From contig NZ_MWWR01000019.1 of NCBI RefSeq assembly GCF_002259605.1, positions 21,186 to 85,185 on the forward strand: a DNA stretch of 64,000 nt, written 5' to 3'. Each line of letters begins with the position of its first letter. The first letter of the stretch is position 1. The notes beneath the pieces are model-generated. The model was not told the origin of the DNA. It saw only the letters and a program-made list of their open reading frames with translations, and did no database searches. This document shows positions 44,451 to 53,550 of the stretch, piece by piece. The stretch is from Pseudoscardovia radai. GTDB lineage: Bacteria > Actinomycetota > Actinomycetes > Actinomycetales > Bifidobacteriaceae. Both the position numbers and the translations under genes were made by a program.

Positions 44451-44885
44451 ATGAGCAATGTGGACCCGACGATGAACTTCGATCCGTTCACGGGCCAGCC
44501 GCTGCAGGCCCCGCAGCCCGCACCAGCGCAGCAGCCCCAGGCACCGCAGCAGCCGATGCCGGTGGAGCAGGAGCCCGCGCAGCCCGCGCCGGCCATGCCG
44601 CAGTCGGACCCTTCGGCCGATCCGGGCACGGCCGGCTCCGGCGTCGACGCACCGACGGACCCGCAGGCGAATCCGGACGCCTTCGGAGCCCAGGTGGGCG
44701 ACGCGCAGCAGGCAGAGCCGCAGGCCGATCCCAACGCCACGCCGGAGGACCTGTTCAGCTCCATCATGGGGTTGGACTCCACAAGCCAGCCCGGCCCGGC
44801 GAAAGCGAAGAACGAGGCGCTGCGCGAGGCCGAGAAGAAGCTTCCCACTTGGAGCCTTGAGCCCCCGGCGCAGTACCTGGATTAA
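44451..44885 (+). CDS. Short Pro/Gln/Ala-rich acidic protein
   Basis: A 144-residue protein, largely disordered: residues 15-95 are dominated by Pro, Gln and Ala. The C-terminal 40 residues are more ordered (EDLFSSIMGLDSTSQPG, then KNEALREAEKKLPTWSLEPP). A good AAAGGAGA site precedes ATG 44451. The upstream 60 bp contain three short ACGACGCATAAACA-like repeats. Probably a linker or adaptor for the neighbouring membrane proteins; no family recognised. Confidence 0.7.
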   Translation: MSNVDPTMNFDPFTGQPLQAPQPAPAQQPQAPQQPMPVEQEPAQPAPAMPQSDPSADPGTAGSGVDAPTDPQANPDAFGAQVGDAQQAEPQADPNATPEDLFSSIMGLDSTSQPGPAKAKNEALREAEKKLPTWSLEPPAQYLD

Positions 44886-44895
44886 GCGGTCCGCC

Positions 44896-45594
44896 ATGTT
44901 CTCCCTGCGTTCGCTCGCCTCGCTTTTCGGCAGACGGCGCTCCCGCTCAGACGCCTCGGAGCCGGATGCCATCCTGTGTGGTCCGGCTACATTGGATGGC
45001 GCGTTGCCGCCGTGCGATGTACCAGTGCCCTTCAACCCGCCGCATGACTTCGCGTCCTGGCGCGCCGCACTGGCCCTGCTCGGTGGCGACGAGGCGGGCG
45101 AGAGCGCGGACCACCGCACAAGCGAGAGCGGCGACAGCAGCGGAAACACTGAGGCCGGCGCAGGCTGGGAGAGCGGTGCCATCGTGGTGCTGCGACGCGG
45201 AAGCGTCGATGACCCGGCTTTCGCCGGCGCGGTGATGACGCTTATCGAACGCTTCTGTACTGCGCGCCTGACGGAGACGACGCGGCGCTTCCTGTGGGAC
45301 GCGTCCGACGCGCGTGACACCGATTCGCTGGCGCTGCTGGCGGAACGCTATGTGCGCTCCTGCGAGTCGCTTCTGTTCTTCGACGATGTTCGTGGTCTGC
45401 CGACACAGGAGTGCTCGCGACTACGCGAGACGCTGCGCAACGGGTACCGCAGGGTGATCGACGCGCCCGTCGCTCCGGACGGAGCGCTGGCGGAGGAGAA
45501 CCTCGCATACGGCCGCCTGCGCATCCGCCGCATGATCGACGATGTGATGGCCGATGATAATGCAAACAACAAGGGTGGAGGATCCCATGAATGA
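44896..45594 (+). CDS. Adaptor-like protein upstream of the AAA ATPase
   Basis: A 232-residue protein. Residues 1-20 are basic and amphipathic (MFSLRSLASLFGRRRSRS). The middle is acidic, and the C-terminal 110 residues are helical (FAGAVMTLIERFCTARLTET, then LRETLRNGYRRVID). ATG 44896 is preferred; a TTG at 44857 is possible. The end overlaps the AAA gene by 8 bp, so the two are coupled. Possible substrate adaptor or regulator of the ATPase; no family recognised. Confidence 0.65.
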   Translation: MFSLRSLASLFGRRRSRSDASEPDAILCGPATLDGALPPCDVPVPFNPPHDFASWRAALALLGGDEAGESADHRTSESGDSSGNTEAGAGWESGAIVVLRRGSVDDPAFAGAVMTLIERFCTARLTETTRRFLWDASDARDTDSLALLAERYVRSCESLLFFDDVRGLPTQECSRLRETLRNGYRRVIDAPVAPDGALAEENLAYGRLRIRRMIDDVMADDNANNKGGGSHE

Positions 45595-47239
45595 CGCGGC
45601 ACCGGCCCCGATGGCCGCAACTCCTGAGACGCCCCAACGGTCGTCGTCCTCGGATTTCGCCGAGCTTACGCGCCGCCTCGAGGTGTATATGCGCTCGCTG
45701 TGCCCGCTCGTCATCGTGCGCACCGCCGAACGCCACCGCGTGGAGCGCGCACTTGCCGACATCGTGGGACGCAGCAACCTCAACGCGTGGAGCTACAGCG
45801 ACTCGCGGCAGGTCGTGCGCCTGAGCCAGGACGCCGCCCCGCACGACGTGCACTCCGACCCGCTGCCTTTCGTGCGCGAAACCTTCCTGCGCACGCGCCG
45901 CACGGCCTTCCTCCTGGCCGACACGCGCCGCATGGACCAGGACACCCTGTACACACGCGAACTCGTCTCCACCGCCTACCTCGCGCAGGAAACCCACAAC
46001 ACGCTGATCGTGGTGACTGCGGACGACGTGTGGCAGCGCCTCGCCGGCATGGGCATGGTGGTTGACCTGGGCACCCCGACCTTCGAGGAACGCTGCGCGC
46101 TGATTACGGATTTCGCCTCGCGCAACCCCGAAGATGTGCGATTGGGGCCTGACTCCACGGCGCATCTGTCGGTGATGCTGCGCGGCCTGAGCGAAATGCA
46201 GATCACGAATCTTCTGCGTGCCTCGCTCGTGGCACAGGGCCGCCTTGGCGACTCGTCCATCGATTCGGTCAGCGCCCGCAAGGACCGTCTGTTCACGTCG
46301 GTTCCGAACGTCATGCCCGTGGATTGCTCGCAGCCTATGCTGGTGGTCGGGCTCGCGGGGCTGCGATCGTGGCTCGAACGCAAGCGCCGCGTGTTCTTCG
46401 CCAGCCGCGAGCAACTCGACGCGCACCATCTGGAGCCCCCGCGCGGCATCCTTCTCATGGGCGTGCCCGGATGCGGAAAATCGTATTCCGCGCGCATGGT
46501 GGCGCACGAATGGCGCCTGCCGCTGTTCCGCTTCGACCTCGGCTCCGTGTATGACAAATACGTAGGCGAGACCGAGCGGCGCATGCAGGAGGCGCTCGAC
46601 TACATCGACAACGTGGCGCCGTGCGTGCTGTGGATCGACGAGATCGACAAGGCGCTGTCGGTGCGCTCGGGCGAAAGCGACGTGGCCAACAGGGTGCTGG
46701 GGCAGTTCCTTTTCTGGCTCCAAGAGTCCGACGCCAAGGTGTTCCTCGTGGCGACCGCCAACAATGTGGCGGATATGCCGCCGGAGCTGTTCCGCAAGGG
46801 ACGCTTCTCCGAAACCTTCTTCGTCGACCTTCCCACACGCGCCGAACGCCACGATGCCATCGGCGCCTACGTGGCCTCGTGCCTCGGCACGCCGCTGGAC
46901 GACGCCGCGCTGGGCCGTCTGGCCGACGAATGCGCCGGATTCTCGTATTCGGATATCGAGCAGTGCGTCAAGGACGTGGCCGAGGGCTGCTGGTTCGGCG
47001 GGCCCGAGGGCGCCGGCGTCGCCGCCGACCCGACGGCCGTCGAGGCGCGCCTTGCGCAGGCCATGCGGCAGGCCGCGCCGATCGATCCCGAGGCGATCGG
47101 GAAGATTCGCGAATGGGGCGCGCGCAATGCCAGGCCTGCGTCCGGCGAAGGCGGGGCGCCGACCTGTGGATCGGCGCCAACCCTTGCAGCGCCGTCAACT
47201 GTTGCAGCGCCGTCAATTCCCACCGGGGGACAGGAGTAG
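45587..47239 (+). CDS. AAA ATPase of the Ycf46 type
   Basis: A 550-residue protein. The N-terminal half (30-240) is a degenerate AAA-like region (PLVIVRTAERHRVERAL, later TRRTAFLLADTRRMD). The link GLAGLRSWLERKRRVFF (255-271) and catalytic domain follow: Walker A GVPGCGKSYS (292-301), YVGETERRM, Walker B CVLWIDEIDKALS (346-358), sensor ATANN and the arginine-finger region FRKGRFSE. This is the layout of Ycf46/YjoB-like AAA proteins, which remodel client complexes. ATG 45587 follows GGGTGGAGGA. It is the only intact ATPase in the SPFH island and probably its motor. Confidence 0.9.
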   Translation: MNDAAPAPMAATPETPQRSSSSDFAELTRRLEVYMRSLCPLVIVRTAERHRVERALADIVGRSNLNAWSYSDSRQVVRLSQDAAPHDVHSDPLPFVRETFLRTRRTAFLLADTRRMDQDTLYTRELVSTAYLAQETHNTLIVVTADDVWQRLAGMGMVVDLGTPTFEERCALITDFASRNPEDVRLGPDSTAHLSVMLRGLSEMQITNLLRASLVAQGRLGDSSIDSVSARKDRLFTSVPNVMPVDCSQPMLVVGLAGLRSWLERKRRVFFASREQLDAHHLEPPRGILLMGVPGCGKSYSARMVAHEWRLPLFRFDLGSVYDKYVGETERRMQEALDYIDNVAPCVLWIDEIDKALSVRSGESDVANRVLGQFLFWLQESDAKVFLVATANNVADMPPELFRKGRFSETFFVDLPTRAERHDAIGAYVASCLGTPLDDAALGRLADECAGFSYSDIEQCVKDVAEGCWFGGPEGAGVAADPTAVEARLAQAMRQAAPIDPEAIGKIREWGARNARPASGEGGAPTCGSAPTLAAPSTVAAPSIPTGGQE

Positions 47240-47241
47240 AC

Positions 47242-49104
47242 ATGAGTCTTGAGAGCGAACTGAGCTATCTGCAGTCACGCTATGCCGAGCTCGAGGCCGA
47301 GCGCGCGGAGCTCCAGGCCGAGCTGAACCATCTGTACCGGGCGGCGCAGGATACGAATGACGCCCTGCTCCTGGAGCGCCAGCGCATCGACGGCGAGCTG
47401 GGCGTCGTCATGCAGCGCATGACGACGTCCGACGCCGACATGCGGCGCGCGCTGCAGACGCAGAATGAGATCGGCGAGCTCTACGGCCGCCTCAAGGCCA
47501 TGGAGCAGGCCAACAAGGCCATCCGCAAGTGCAACGACCGAAAGTACTACGATTTCGCGGTCTACCGCCAGGTACGCAAAATCGTGCAGGGCATGATGGA
47601 CGACCTCGATTTCTCCATGATTTCCATGGACGTCATCGACAAGGCCGTGCAGCGCGAGCAGCTCAAGGACCCGGATTTCTGGCTGACCAGCGCCATGCTC
47701 GCCATCGTGGCGTGGTGCGACGACGACCGCGAGGGCGCCGAGAAGGCGCTGCGCAACGCCATGCGCCTCGACGACCGCAAGACAGCCGCCTTCTTCATGG
47801 TGTTCAACCTGCGTCTGGCGTCTGAGAAAAGCTTCACGCCCGGCATGAGCGACCAGCGCGAGCTCGCCGCGCTCAAATGGCTGGCGTATCTCGCCGGCGG
47901 TCGGTTGGATGCCGCGGTGAAGCCGACGGGCGCGCAGGGCGGTGCGGTTTCCGGCGCTCAGACGACGGGTGCATCGTCGCAATCGTCGCAGCCGGCGCCC
48001 ACGGCACCGCAGGGCCCGGCGCTGCGCGGATCGGAGCAATCGTTGCTCCTCCTGTTCGTCTCCATGATGTCGCGCGCCCTGTCCGACAAAGTGTCGGACC
48101 GCACGCGGCAGATCGTGACGAACTACGTCAACTCCCTTATCGACGAAGACCTCGCCAGGCACGGCGACACCCGCGCACAGGCCGTCGGCCGCATCGCCGA
48201 CAAATGGCAGGGCATCGCCGGCACGCAACCGTTCCCGTATGACGCCATCGTCAGCCATGTGCCCGGCTGGAAGGACCTCTCGCTCGCCATGAGCATGGCC
48301 CGGGGGCAGCAGGCGATTCTCGAATTCGTGGACCGCACCCTCACGGTGCCCGTCGAGCAGCGCAACCTGTTCCTCAAGGACTATATCGACGGCATTGCGC
48401 AGGAGCCCGGCAAGCAGGAGCGCGACACCTACGACGAGATTCGCCGCAACGAGCTCATCATCGAGTGCAAGGGCGATGTGGACGAGGCGCGCGGGCGCTT
48501 CGCCAAGGAGAAGGCGTTCGAGAACGCCGAGCTTAACATCGTGGGCGACATGATCGACTGGGTCTACGGAGATCGCTCGAGCGAGGAAGTCAACCCGCAG
48601 ATGGTGCGCAATATGTTCGTGGCCACCAAGCCGCTGGAGCTCGAGGCGTGCGGGCTGTACCGCGACCGCTATACGAGCCTCGTCAGGCCCGTGCAGACCG
48701 TGACGATCGACGATTTCACCACGCAGATGCCGATGCAGGACGCGACACCGGCCAAACAGGCGGTGGGGCAGCACTACGCGCAGCTTGAGGCGGACGCGGT
48801 CTCGCGCGTGTCGAACACCTTCGCGGTGGTGCTTATCGTGCTTGGCGTGGCGCTGGGCGTGGGCATGGCGTTCGTCGCGCCGCCCGCCATCCTGGCCGGC
48901 GTGGTGGTGGCCGCGCTCGGCGGGATCACGCTCTATATGAACGGGCGGCGCCGCGACGCGATCCACCGCCAGTTCGCCGCGTCCACCCAGCGCGCCTTCG
49001 AGCAGCTCGACGGGCTCCAGTCCGCGTTCGCCTCCTACCTGCGCGACTTCTCCGACGCCGACTCCCTCTCCGTTCCCCTCTCCCAACGCATCGACGCAGC
49101 GTGA
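47242..49104 (+). CDS. Coiled-coil membrane protein, paralogue 3 of 3
   Basis: A 620-residue paralogue, 2 bp after the AAA gene. A long coiled coil (1-100; LQSRYAELEAERAELQAELN) is followed by FWLTSAMLAIVAWCDDDREG and KTAAFFMVFNLRL (about 145-195), a Gln/Ser/Ala insert (about 230-255), the shared YDEIRRNELIIECKGDVDEA (about 395-414) and two membrane helices (about 525-560; FAVVLIVLGVALGVGMAFVA). ATG 47242 has the site GGGACAGGAG. Last gene of the SPFH/AAA block before repeats E and C. Confidence 0.75.
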   Translation: MSLESELSYLQSRYAELEAERAELQAELNHLYRAAQDTNDALLLERQRIDGELGVVMQRMTTSDADMRRALQTQNEIGELYGRLKAMEQANKAIRKCNDRKYYDFAVYRQVRKIVQGMMDDLDFSMISMDVIDKAVQREQLKDPDFWLTSAMLAIVAWCDDDREGAEKALRNAMRLDDRKTAAFFMVFNLRLASEKSFTPGMSDQRELAALKWLAYLAGGRLDAAVKPTGAQGGAVSGAQTTGASSQSSQPAPTAPQGPALRGSEQSLLLLFVSMMSRALSDKVSDRTRQIVTNYVNSLIDEDLARHGDTRAQAVGRIADKWQGIAGTQPFPYDAIVSHVPGWKDLSLAMSMARGQQAILEFVDRTLTVPVEQRNLFLKDYIDGIAQEPGKQERDTYDEIRRNELIIECKGDVDEARGRFAKEKAFENAELNIVGDMIDWVYGDRSSEEVNPQMVRNMFVATKPLELEACGLYRDRYTSLVRPVQTVTIDDFTTQMPMQDATPAKQAVGQHYAQLEADAVSRVSNTFAVVLIVLGVALGVGMAFVAPPAILAGVVVAALGGITLYMNGRRRDAIHRQFAASTQRAFEQLDGLQSAFASYLRDFSDADSLSVPLSQRIDAA

Positions 49105-49121
49105 GGAGGTGCGTGCTTACA

Positions 49122-49204
49122 TAACGCTGGTACGGCTTGCAGACAGAATTCCACGATTTTGCGGTCGTTTTACCCCGATTCGTCCGTACACCGTACCACT
49201 GTTA
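49122..49204. repeat. Divergent palindromic repeat, copy E
   Basis: 83 bp, same length and layout as copies A-D, beginning TAAC and ending GTTA. The arms read TGGTACGG instead of TGTGATGG, but both arms changed together, so the stem is kept. Confidence 0.65.
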
Positions 49205-49238
49205 AAAAGGAAACGACCCAGTCTCCGCATACCCATCG

Positions 49239-49282
49239 AAATGGCGTTAGGCGGGTGCCGTCGCACCCGCCTAACGCCATTT
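49239..49282. terminator. Hairpin H1, perfect 20-bp stem
   Basis: Bases 49239-49258 pair perfectly with 49263-49282 around loop CGTC. The core is GCGGGTGCCGTCGCACCCGC; a short T-run follows the second arm (TTTTG). It can terminate the SPFH operon and, from the other strand, the creatininase operon. Confidence 0.7.
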
Positions 49283-49323
49283 TGACCACCGAACCGACCC
49301 CGAACCCTCCGAAATCGTTTTAA

Positions 49324-49343
49324 GCGGGTGCCGTCGCACCCGC
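49324..49343. repeat. Hairpin H2 of the tandem hairpin family
   Basis: Same 20-base core as H1 (8-bp stem, loop CGTC), with more weakly paired flanks; the flanking GAAATCG and CGCCAAAATGG also resemble H1, H3 and H4. Confidence 0.65.
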
Positions 49344-49390
49344 CGAACGCCAAAATGGGCGGGAGCGCAGCCAGGCGCCGTCACCCTCCG

Positions 49391-49474
49391 TAACAATGTG
49401 ATGGGAAACGGGCACGGAACGGGCTCCGAAGGGCGAAATCGTATGATTTCTGTCCGCAAGCCATCACATTGTTA
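49391..49474. repeat. 84-bp palindromic intergenic repeat, copy C
   Basis: Arms 49391-49414 and 49451-49474; the right arm contains TGTCCGCAAGCCATCACA, identical to copy D. The left arm has decayed in its inner third (ATGGGAAACGGGCA). The centre ends in CGAAATCGTATGATTTC. It lies between the SPFH/AAA block and the creatinine module. Confidence 0.82.
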
Positions 49475-49545
49475 GTGGGGGAGGGTGTTATTGGGGGAGA
49501 ATTACTGGAGAAGATACTGGTGCGGTGTGGAGGGGCGACGATGGG

Positions 49546-50313
49546 TTACCGCTCCGTGCCGAACTCTTCAGCACAGATCTTCACCATTTCGCTCACGCAG
49601 CCTTCGGCGATGAGCCTGCCGCGTTCCGCGCTCGAACCCGTCGCGTCGGCGAGCCCGCCGTAGTCCGGAACGTCGCCCTTGCGCACGGGGTACCGCACAT
49701 ACGCCTTCGGCTCCACCTTCTGCTTGTACACCATGCGGTCCATGTGCACGAGCTGCGGTTCGTAGTGAAGCATCAGCGAGGTCTCGGTGATGGCGGCGTG
49801 TTCCAACGCCCAGCCCGGGAAATCAAGTCCCTCGAACACCTTCTCGACCACGTCCGGAGTCAGGGGATCCCACCAGTTGGACTCCACGATCGTGGCCTTC
49901 CCGCCCGTCTCTCGCGTCACGAGGTCGATGGCTTCGATGACGAAGGGCTCGTTTTCGAAATGCCCGTTCATCACCACGATTTTCGTGAAGCCGTCCGCGA
50001 TGATTTCGCTCAGGACATCATGCACGAGGTTGATGACAGTCACTCCGTTGAGGTCGATGGTTCCTGGAAACAGCGGACCGCCTCCGGACAGCGGCTTGGA
50101 TTTGTAGCCGTAGCACAGCGTCGGCATGACGGTTCCGTCGAGCGCCGCGGCGAGGTCCTCGGAGATATGCTCGGCGATGCGGGCGTCCACCCCCATCGGC
50201 AGGTGCTGGCTGTGTTGCTCGGTCGAGCCAATCGGGAGAATGACGGGCCTGTCCGTGCGCGCGGCGAATTCGGGCCATGTCATCTGGTCCATGCGGTATG
50301 TCGTGGTAGTCAT
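49546..50313 (-). CDS. Creatininase (creatinine amidohydrolase)
   Basis: A 255-residue metal-dependent hydrolase that interconverts creatinine and creatine. It matches Pseudomonas creatininase closely with a two-residue offset: Glu32 and His34 in GSTEQHSQHLP, Asp43 in GVDA, CYGYKSKPLSGGGPLFPGT (67-85), His118 and Glu120 in NGHFEN, Trp148 and FPGWALEH (165-172). All metal ligands and the Trp residues lining the creatinine pocket are present. ATG 50313 has the site GGAAAGGAAAA. It follows the MHS transporter by 89 bp in the same operon. Other members of the family act on related amides, so activity is probable rather than proven. Confidence 0.87.
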   Translation of the reverse strand: MTTTTYRMDQMTWPEFAARTDRPVILPIGSTEQHSQHLPMGVDARIAEHISEDLAAALDGTVMPTLCYGYKSKPLSGGGPLFPGTIDLNGVTVINLVHDVLSEIIADGFTKIVVMNGHFENEPFVIEAIDLVTRETGGKATIVESNWWDPLTPDVVEKVFEGLDFPGWALEHAAITETSLMLHYEPQLVHMDRMVYKQKVEPKAYVRYPVRKGDVPDYGGLADATGSSAERGRLIAEGCVSEMVKICAEEFGTER

Positions 50314-50402
50314 GGTGTTTTCCTTTCCGTGCCCCAGGGGCACACGATTGCGGTGGACGGTCCGCCCGGTCGGATGGATCGCCCACCGCGGTGAATCGAC
50401 AT

Positions 50403-51758
50403 TCAGATATGTTCGAGATCCTTGTCGGCGTTCTCGTGCGACATGATCATGGCGACAAGTGCGATAGCCGCGATGGCGACCATGTACCAAGCCGGGGCGA
50501 GAGCGGAGCCGCTGACGTAGATGAGCCACGTGGCGATGAACGACGCGGTGCCGCCGAAGATGGCGTTCGCCATGTTGAAGGAGAAGGCGAAGCCGGTGAA
50601 GCGCACGTCGGTGGGGAATGTCTCCGTCAGGTAGCTCGACAGCGTGCCGTCGTTCGCCGTGAGGGTGGCGCACATGGCGAGCTCCACGAGAAGCACGGGC
50701 AGGAACAGGCCGGTGTTGAGAATCATGAACGCGGGCACGGTGAGCGCAATGAAGGCGACGCATGCGGCGATGAGCATCTTCTTGCGGCCCACGCGATCCG
50801 ACACATGTCCCATGAGGAACACGAGGCCTACGTAGAGCACAAGGCAGATGGTCGTGATGGTGTTGGCCTGGGTGGCGTCCATGTTCACGGTTTCCGTCAG
50901 GTAGTTCGGCAGGTAGGTGAGCACGGTGTAGAAGCCGACGGCGTTGAGCATGGAGGCGCCGAAGCTGATGAGAAGCTCGCGGCGGTGGTATGTGAAGAGC
51001 ATGCGCAGCGGCGACTGGCCTTTGCCCGTCTTCTTTTCGGCGGAGGCGAGGGCCTCGGTCATGCGGTTATACACCGGCGAATCCGCGAGCTGCGTGCGGA
51101 TATAATGCACGATGAGTCCGAGCGGGCCGGCAAGGAGGAACGGCACGCGCCAGCCCCAGGATGCCATGGCCTCGGAGCTCAGCACGCTTGTCATGACCGT
51201 CGCCATGAGGGATCCGCACAGCAGGCCGATGGCGGTGGATGCCGGAATCAGCGAGCAGTAGATGCCGCGCTTCTTCGTCGGCGCGTATTCGCCGAGGAAC
51301 GTGGCGGCGCCCGCATATTCGCCGGAGGCGGAGAAGCCCTGGACCATGCGCAGCAGCAGGAGCAGCGCAGGTGCCGCGATTCCAATCGTGGCGTATCCGG
51401 GCAGGCATCCGATGAGGAACGACGCGCCGCTCATCAGAAGCACGGACAGCGACAGCGCCGCCTTGCGGCCGTGGCGGTCGCCGAAGCTTCCCCAGAACAG
51501 GGCGCCGATCGGGCGCAGTACGAAGGACAGCGCGAAAACCGCGAAGGTCTCGAGGAGTGCGACCGTGTGGTTGGAGTTGGAGAAGAACACCACGGCGATG
51601 ACCGTGGCGAAATAGGAGTACGACGCGTAGTCGAACCATTCGATGAAGTTGCCGAGGAAGGAGGAGACGGCGACCTTGCGGACCATCTCCTGCTGTTCGT
51701 CGGCTTCTGTGCCTTCGTCCTTCGTGACGAAGGCCGTGCCATTGAGTGCGGTTGTCAT
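50403..51758 (-). CDS. MFS transporter of the metabolite:H+ symporter (MHS) family
   Basis: A 451-residue, 12-helix proton symporter. Family signatures: GNFIEWFDYASYSYF near 35-49, RPIGALFWGSFGDRHGRKAA near 82-101 and LLRMVQGFSASGEYAGAATF near 135-155. MHS members carry citrate, betaine, alpha-ketoglutarate and similar zwitterions. In front of the creatininase gene, it is the likely importer of creatinine or creatine. The start at 51758 has only a weak purine-rich site. Confidence 0.9.
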   Translation of the reverse strand: MTTALNGTAFVTKDEGTEADEQQEMVRKVAVSSFLGNFIEWFDYASYSYFATVIAVVFFSNSNHTVALLETFAVFALSFVLRPIGALFWGSFGDRHGRKAALSLSVLLMSGASFLIGCLPGYATIGIAAPALLLLLRMVQGFSASGEYAGAATFLGEYAPTKKRGIYCSLIPASTAIGLLCGSLMATVMTSVLSSEAMASWGWRVPFLLAGPLGLIVHYIRTQLADSPVYNRMTEALASAEKKTGKGQSPLRMLFTYHRRELLISFGASMLNAVGFYTVLTYLPNYLTETVNMDATQANTITTICLVLYVGLVFLMGHVSDRVGRKKMLIAACVAFIALTVPAFMILNTGLFLPVLLVELAMCATLTANDGTLSSYLTETFPTDVRFTGFAFSFNMANAIFGGTASFIATWLIYVSGSALAPAWYMVAIAAIALVAMIMSHENADKDLEHI

Positions 51759-51998
51759 GTCGGTCTCTTTCGTTCGGGCTATTCGATGCAGTGTGCGGGA
51801 CAGGAACGCGAAGGGGATGGAAGCTGCGCGTTCCGTGGACCGGAAAGACTCGAGGCATCTGGGCCGTTCGTGACGTCCCGCGCCTGATGACCCTTACTGT
51901 GGCCGCACGGATTTGCCGCGTCATGAACGCGTTGTTAATCGGTTTTCCGCGAGACTGGACATGGTGTCATACCGCGTTGGATGCTTATTGCTTGGACA

Positions 51999-53525
51999 TC
52001 ACGATGGAAGGTGACGCGTCGGGAGGGAAGACAGCATCTTGGCGCAGGTCGTGACAACCGCCCATGTCTGTGCGTCGTCGATATCACAGCCGGATATGCG
52101 GCACAGTCTGTCAAGACGGCCGTACAGGGTCTGCCGGCGGATGCCGAGCAGATCCGCCGCGGCGCTTTTACTGGATGCGGCATCGAAGCAGGCGCACAGA
52201 GTGTCCATGAGCTGCTGGTCGTTCATCGCGGATTCCCCGAGACAACGGCGTGACATGGTCTGTACTCCGCGTCTCACGTCGTCCGAGAGCATCAGACACC
52301 GGAGGGCGTCTTCGTAATACGACCTCACGCAGCCATTGGACGTCCCGCGTTCCTCGATCGGTGGCATGGCCGCGAGCGCGCCGAATGCAGTCACCAGTGC
52401 CTCGGCGGAATCCACGAGGCGCACCACATCCACTTTCGCGCCGGATTCGGTTGCGCATCTTTCCATCACATCGTGGCATGAGCGCAGGAACCCAATCGGA
52501 TCGGCCATCGCATCGCGTCCGCCGAGAAAACCGAGAAGCACGTCGCCATGCAACACTTCGCAGACGATGCACGCGTCGTCGGTTTCGAAATCGTCCAGTA
52601 CGCGCAACACGGCGTCGAGCTGGCCGACGGGGGAGCGCAGCCGTACGGCGAAAGGGTAGAAGGCATACGATGCGTCCACTCCGAGAGCCGACAGGGCGGC
52701 CGCCGTGTCCCGTGTCTCGTCGGGCGTGGCCGCCAGGTCGTCTGCGGGGCCGGCCATGACGAGGTTGAGCAGGTTCACGCCCATGTCGGTGCCTCTCAAT
52801 CCCGACAGGAGTGCGGCGGCCGACCGGCACACCTCCCGCGCCACCTCATCCGAGAGGGCACCCCGTGTATTGGAGATCTCGATCGTGCCCAGGCACATGC
52901 CGTCCGAATCCACTTCCAGTACCCGGGAGGAGCCGCCGTTCTTCGGTCCGGCTGGCGTGCATGACGCGACCAGGTCGCCCAGCGGGTCGAAAATGGCCAC
53001 GTTCTCCCGGAAGACCCCCGACAATGCCGATGCCAGGGCCGAAGGGGTGCGCGCGCTCGCCAACGCCTCATGCAGTGCGGCCGACACGCTGTCCGCCTGC
53101 ATGCGGACGCTGATCTCATCCTGCACAATGCGCGTATTGATGCGCTCGCAGATATTCACGAACGGCACACGGGCGAACAGCCCCACCACAATGAAACCAC
53201 GTGCCTCGGCGTGCTCCAGCATGGATGACGGAACCTCAGTGACGCCCTGCACCAGCTCGATGACGAGCGCACTGACCCCCGCATCGCACAGATCGTCAAT
53301 ATACGTGGGCAGAGCCGTGTCGCCGCGCCGGCCTATCGCCTGCAGCGCGTTCCCCTCGATGACCAGCATCTCGCCGCCTGACAGGAACGTGGCGATATCC
53401 GCCCGTTCGTTCGTGTACACCCATCGCACGCGTTTGTCCAAGGCCTCGTCGTCGCCTGAGAGGATCTGTGCCCGCGCTGTGCGGAAAATGTCGTCGGACA
53501 GAGCATCGCGAACCATCATGACCAT
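51999..53525 (-). CDS. PucR-family transcriptional regulator
   Basis: A 508-residue regulator. The N-terminal PucR sensor domain (1-130; ARAQILSGDDEALDKRVRWV, FLSGGEMLVIEGNAL) is followed by a GAF-like middle and a C-terminal helix-turn-helix (about 440-500; SKSAAADLLGIRRQTLYGRL). PucR-type factors control purine, allantoin and related nitrogen catabolism. Start codon is uncertain among ATGs at 53525, 53519 and 53516. Divergent from the CodA-like gene and upstream of the transporter-creatininase operon, it is the natural local regulator of all three. Confidence 0.88.
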   Translation of the reverse strand: MVMMVRDALSDDIFRTARAQILSGDDEALDKRVRWVYTNERADIATFLSGGEMLVIEGNALQAIGRRGDTALPTYIDDLCDAGVSALVIELVQGVTEVPSSMLEHAEARGFIVVGLFARVPFVNICERINTRIVQDEISVRMQADSVSAALHEALASARTPSALASALSGVFRENVAIFDPLGDLVASCTPAGPKNGGSSRVLEVDSDGMCLGTIEISNTRGALSDEVAREVCRSAAALLSGLRGTDMGVNLLNLVMAGPADDLAATPDETRDTAAALSALGVDASYAFYPFAVRLRSPVGQLDAVLRVLDDFETDDACIVCEVLHGDVLLGFLGGRDAMADPIGFLRSCHDVMERCATESGAKVDVVRLVDSAEALVTAFGALAAMPPIEERGTSNGCVRSYYEDALRCLMLSDDVRRGVQTMSRRCLGESAMNDQQLMDTLCACFDAASSKSAAADLLGIRRQTLYGRLDRLCRISGCDIDDAQTWAVVTTCAKMLSSLPTRHLPS

Positions 53526-53550
53526 ACAGAGTGTCCAATCGTCGTAACAC

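Larger units (their letters stand above)
49105..49545. other. Intergenic repeat cluster between SPFH island and creatinine module
   Basis: About 440 bp holding, in order, repeat copy E (49122-49204), hairpin H1 (49239-49282), hairpin H2 (49324-49343) and repeat copy C (49391-49474). H1 and H2 centres are about 73 bp apart. The genes on both sides converge on this region. No gene seen. Confidence 0.7.
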
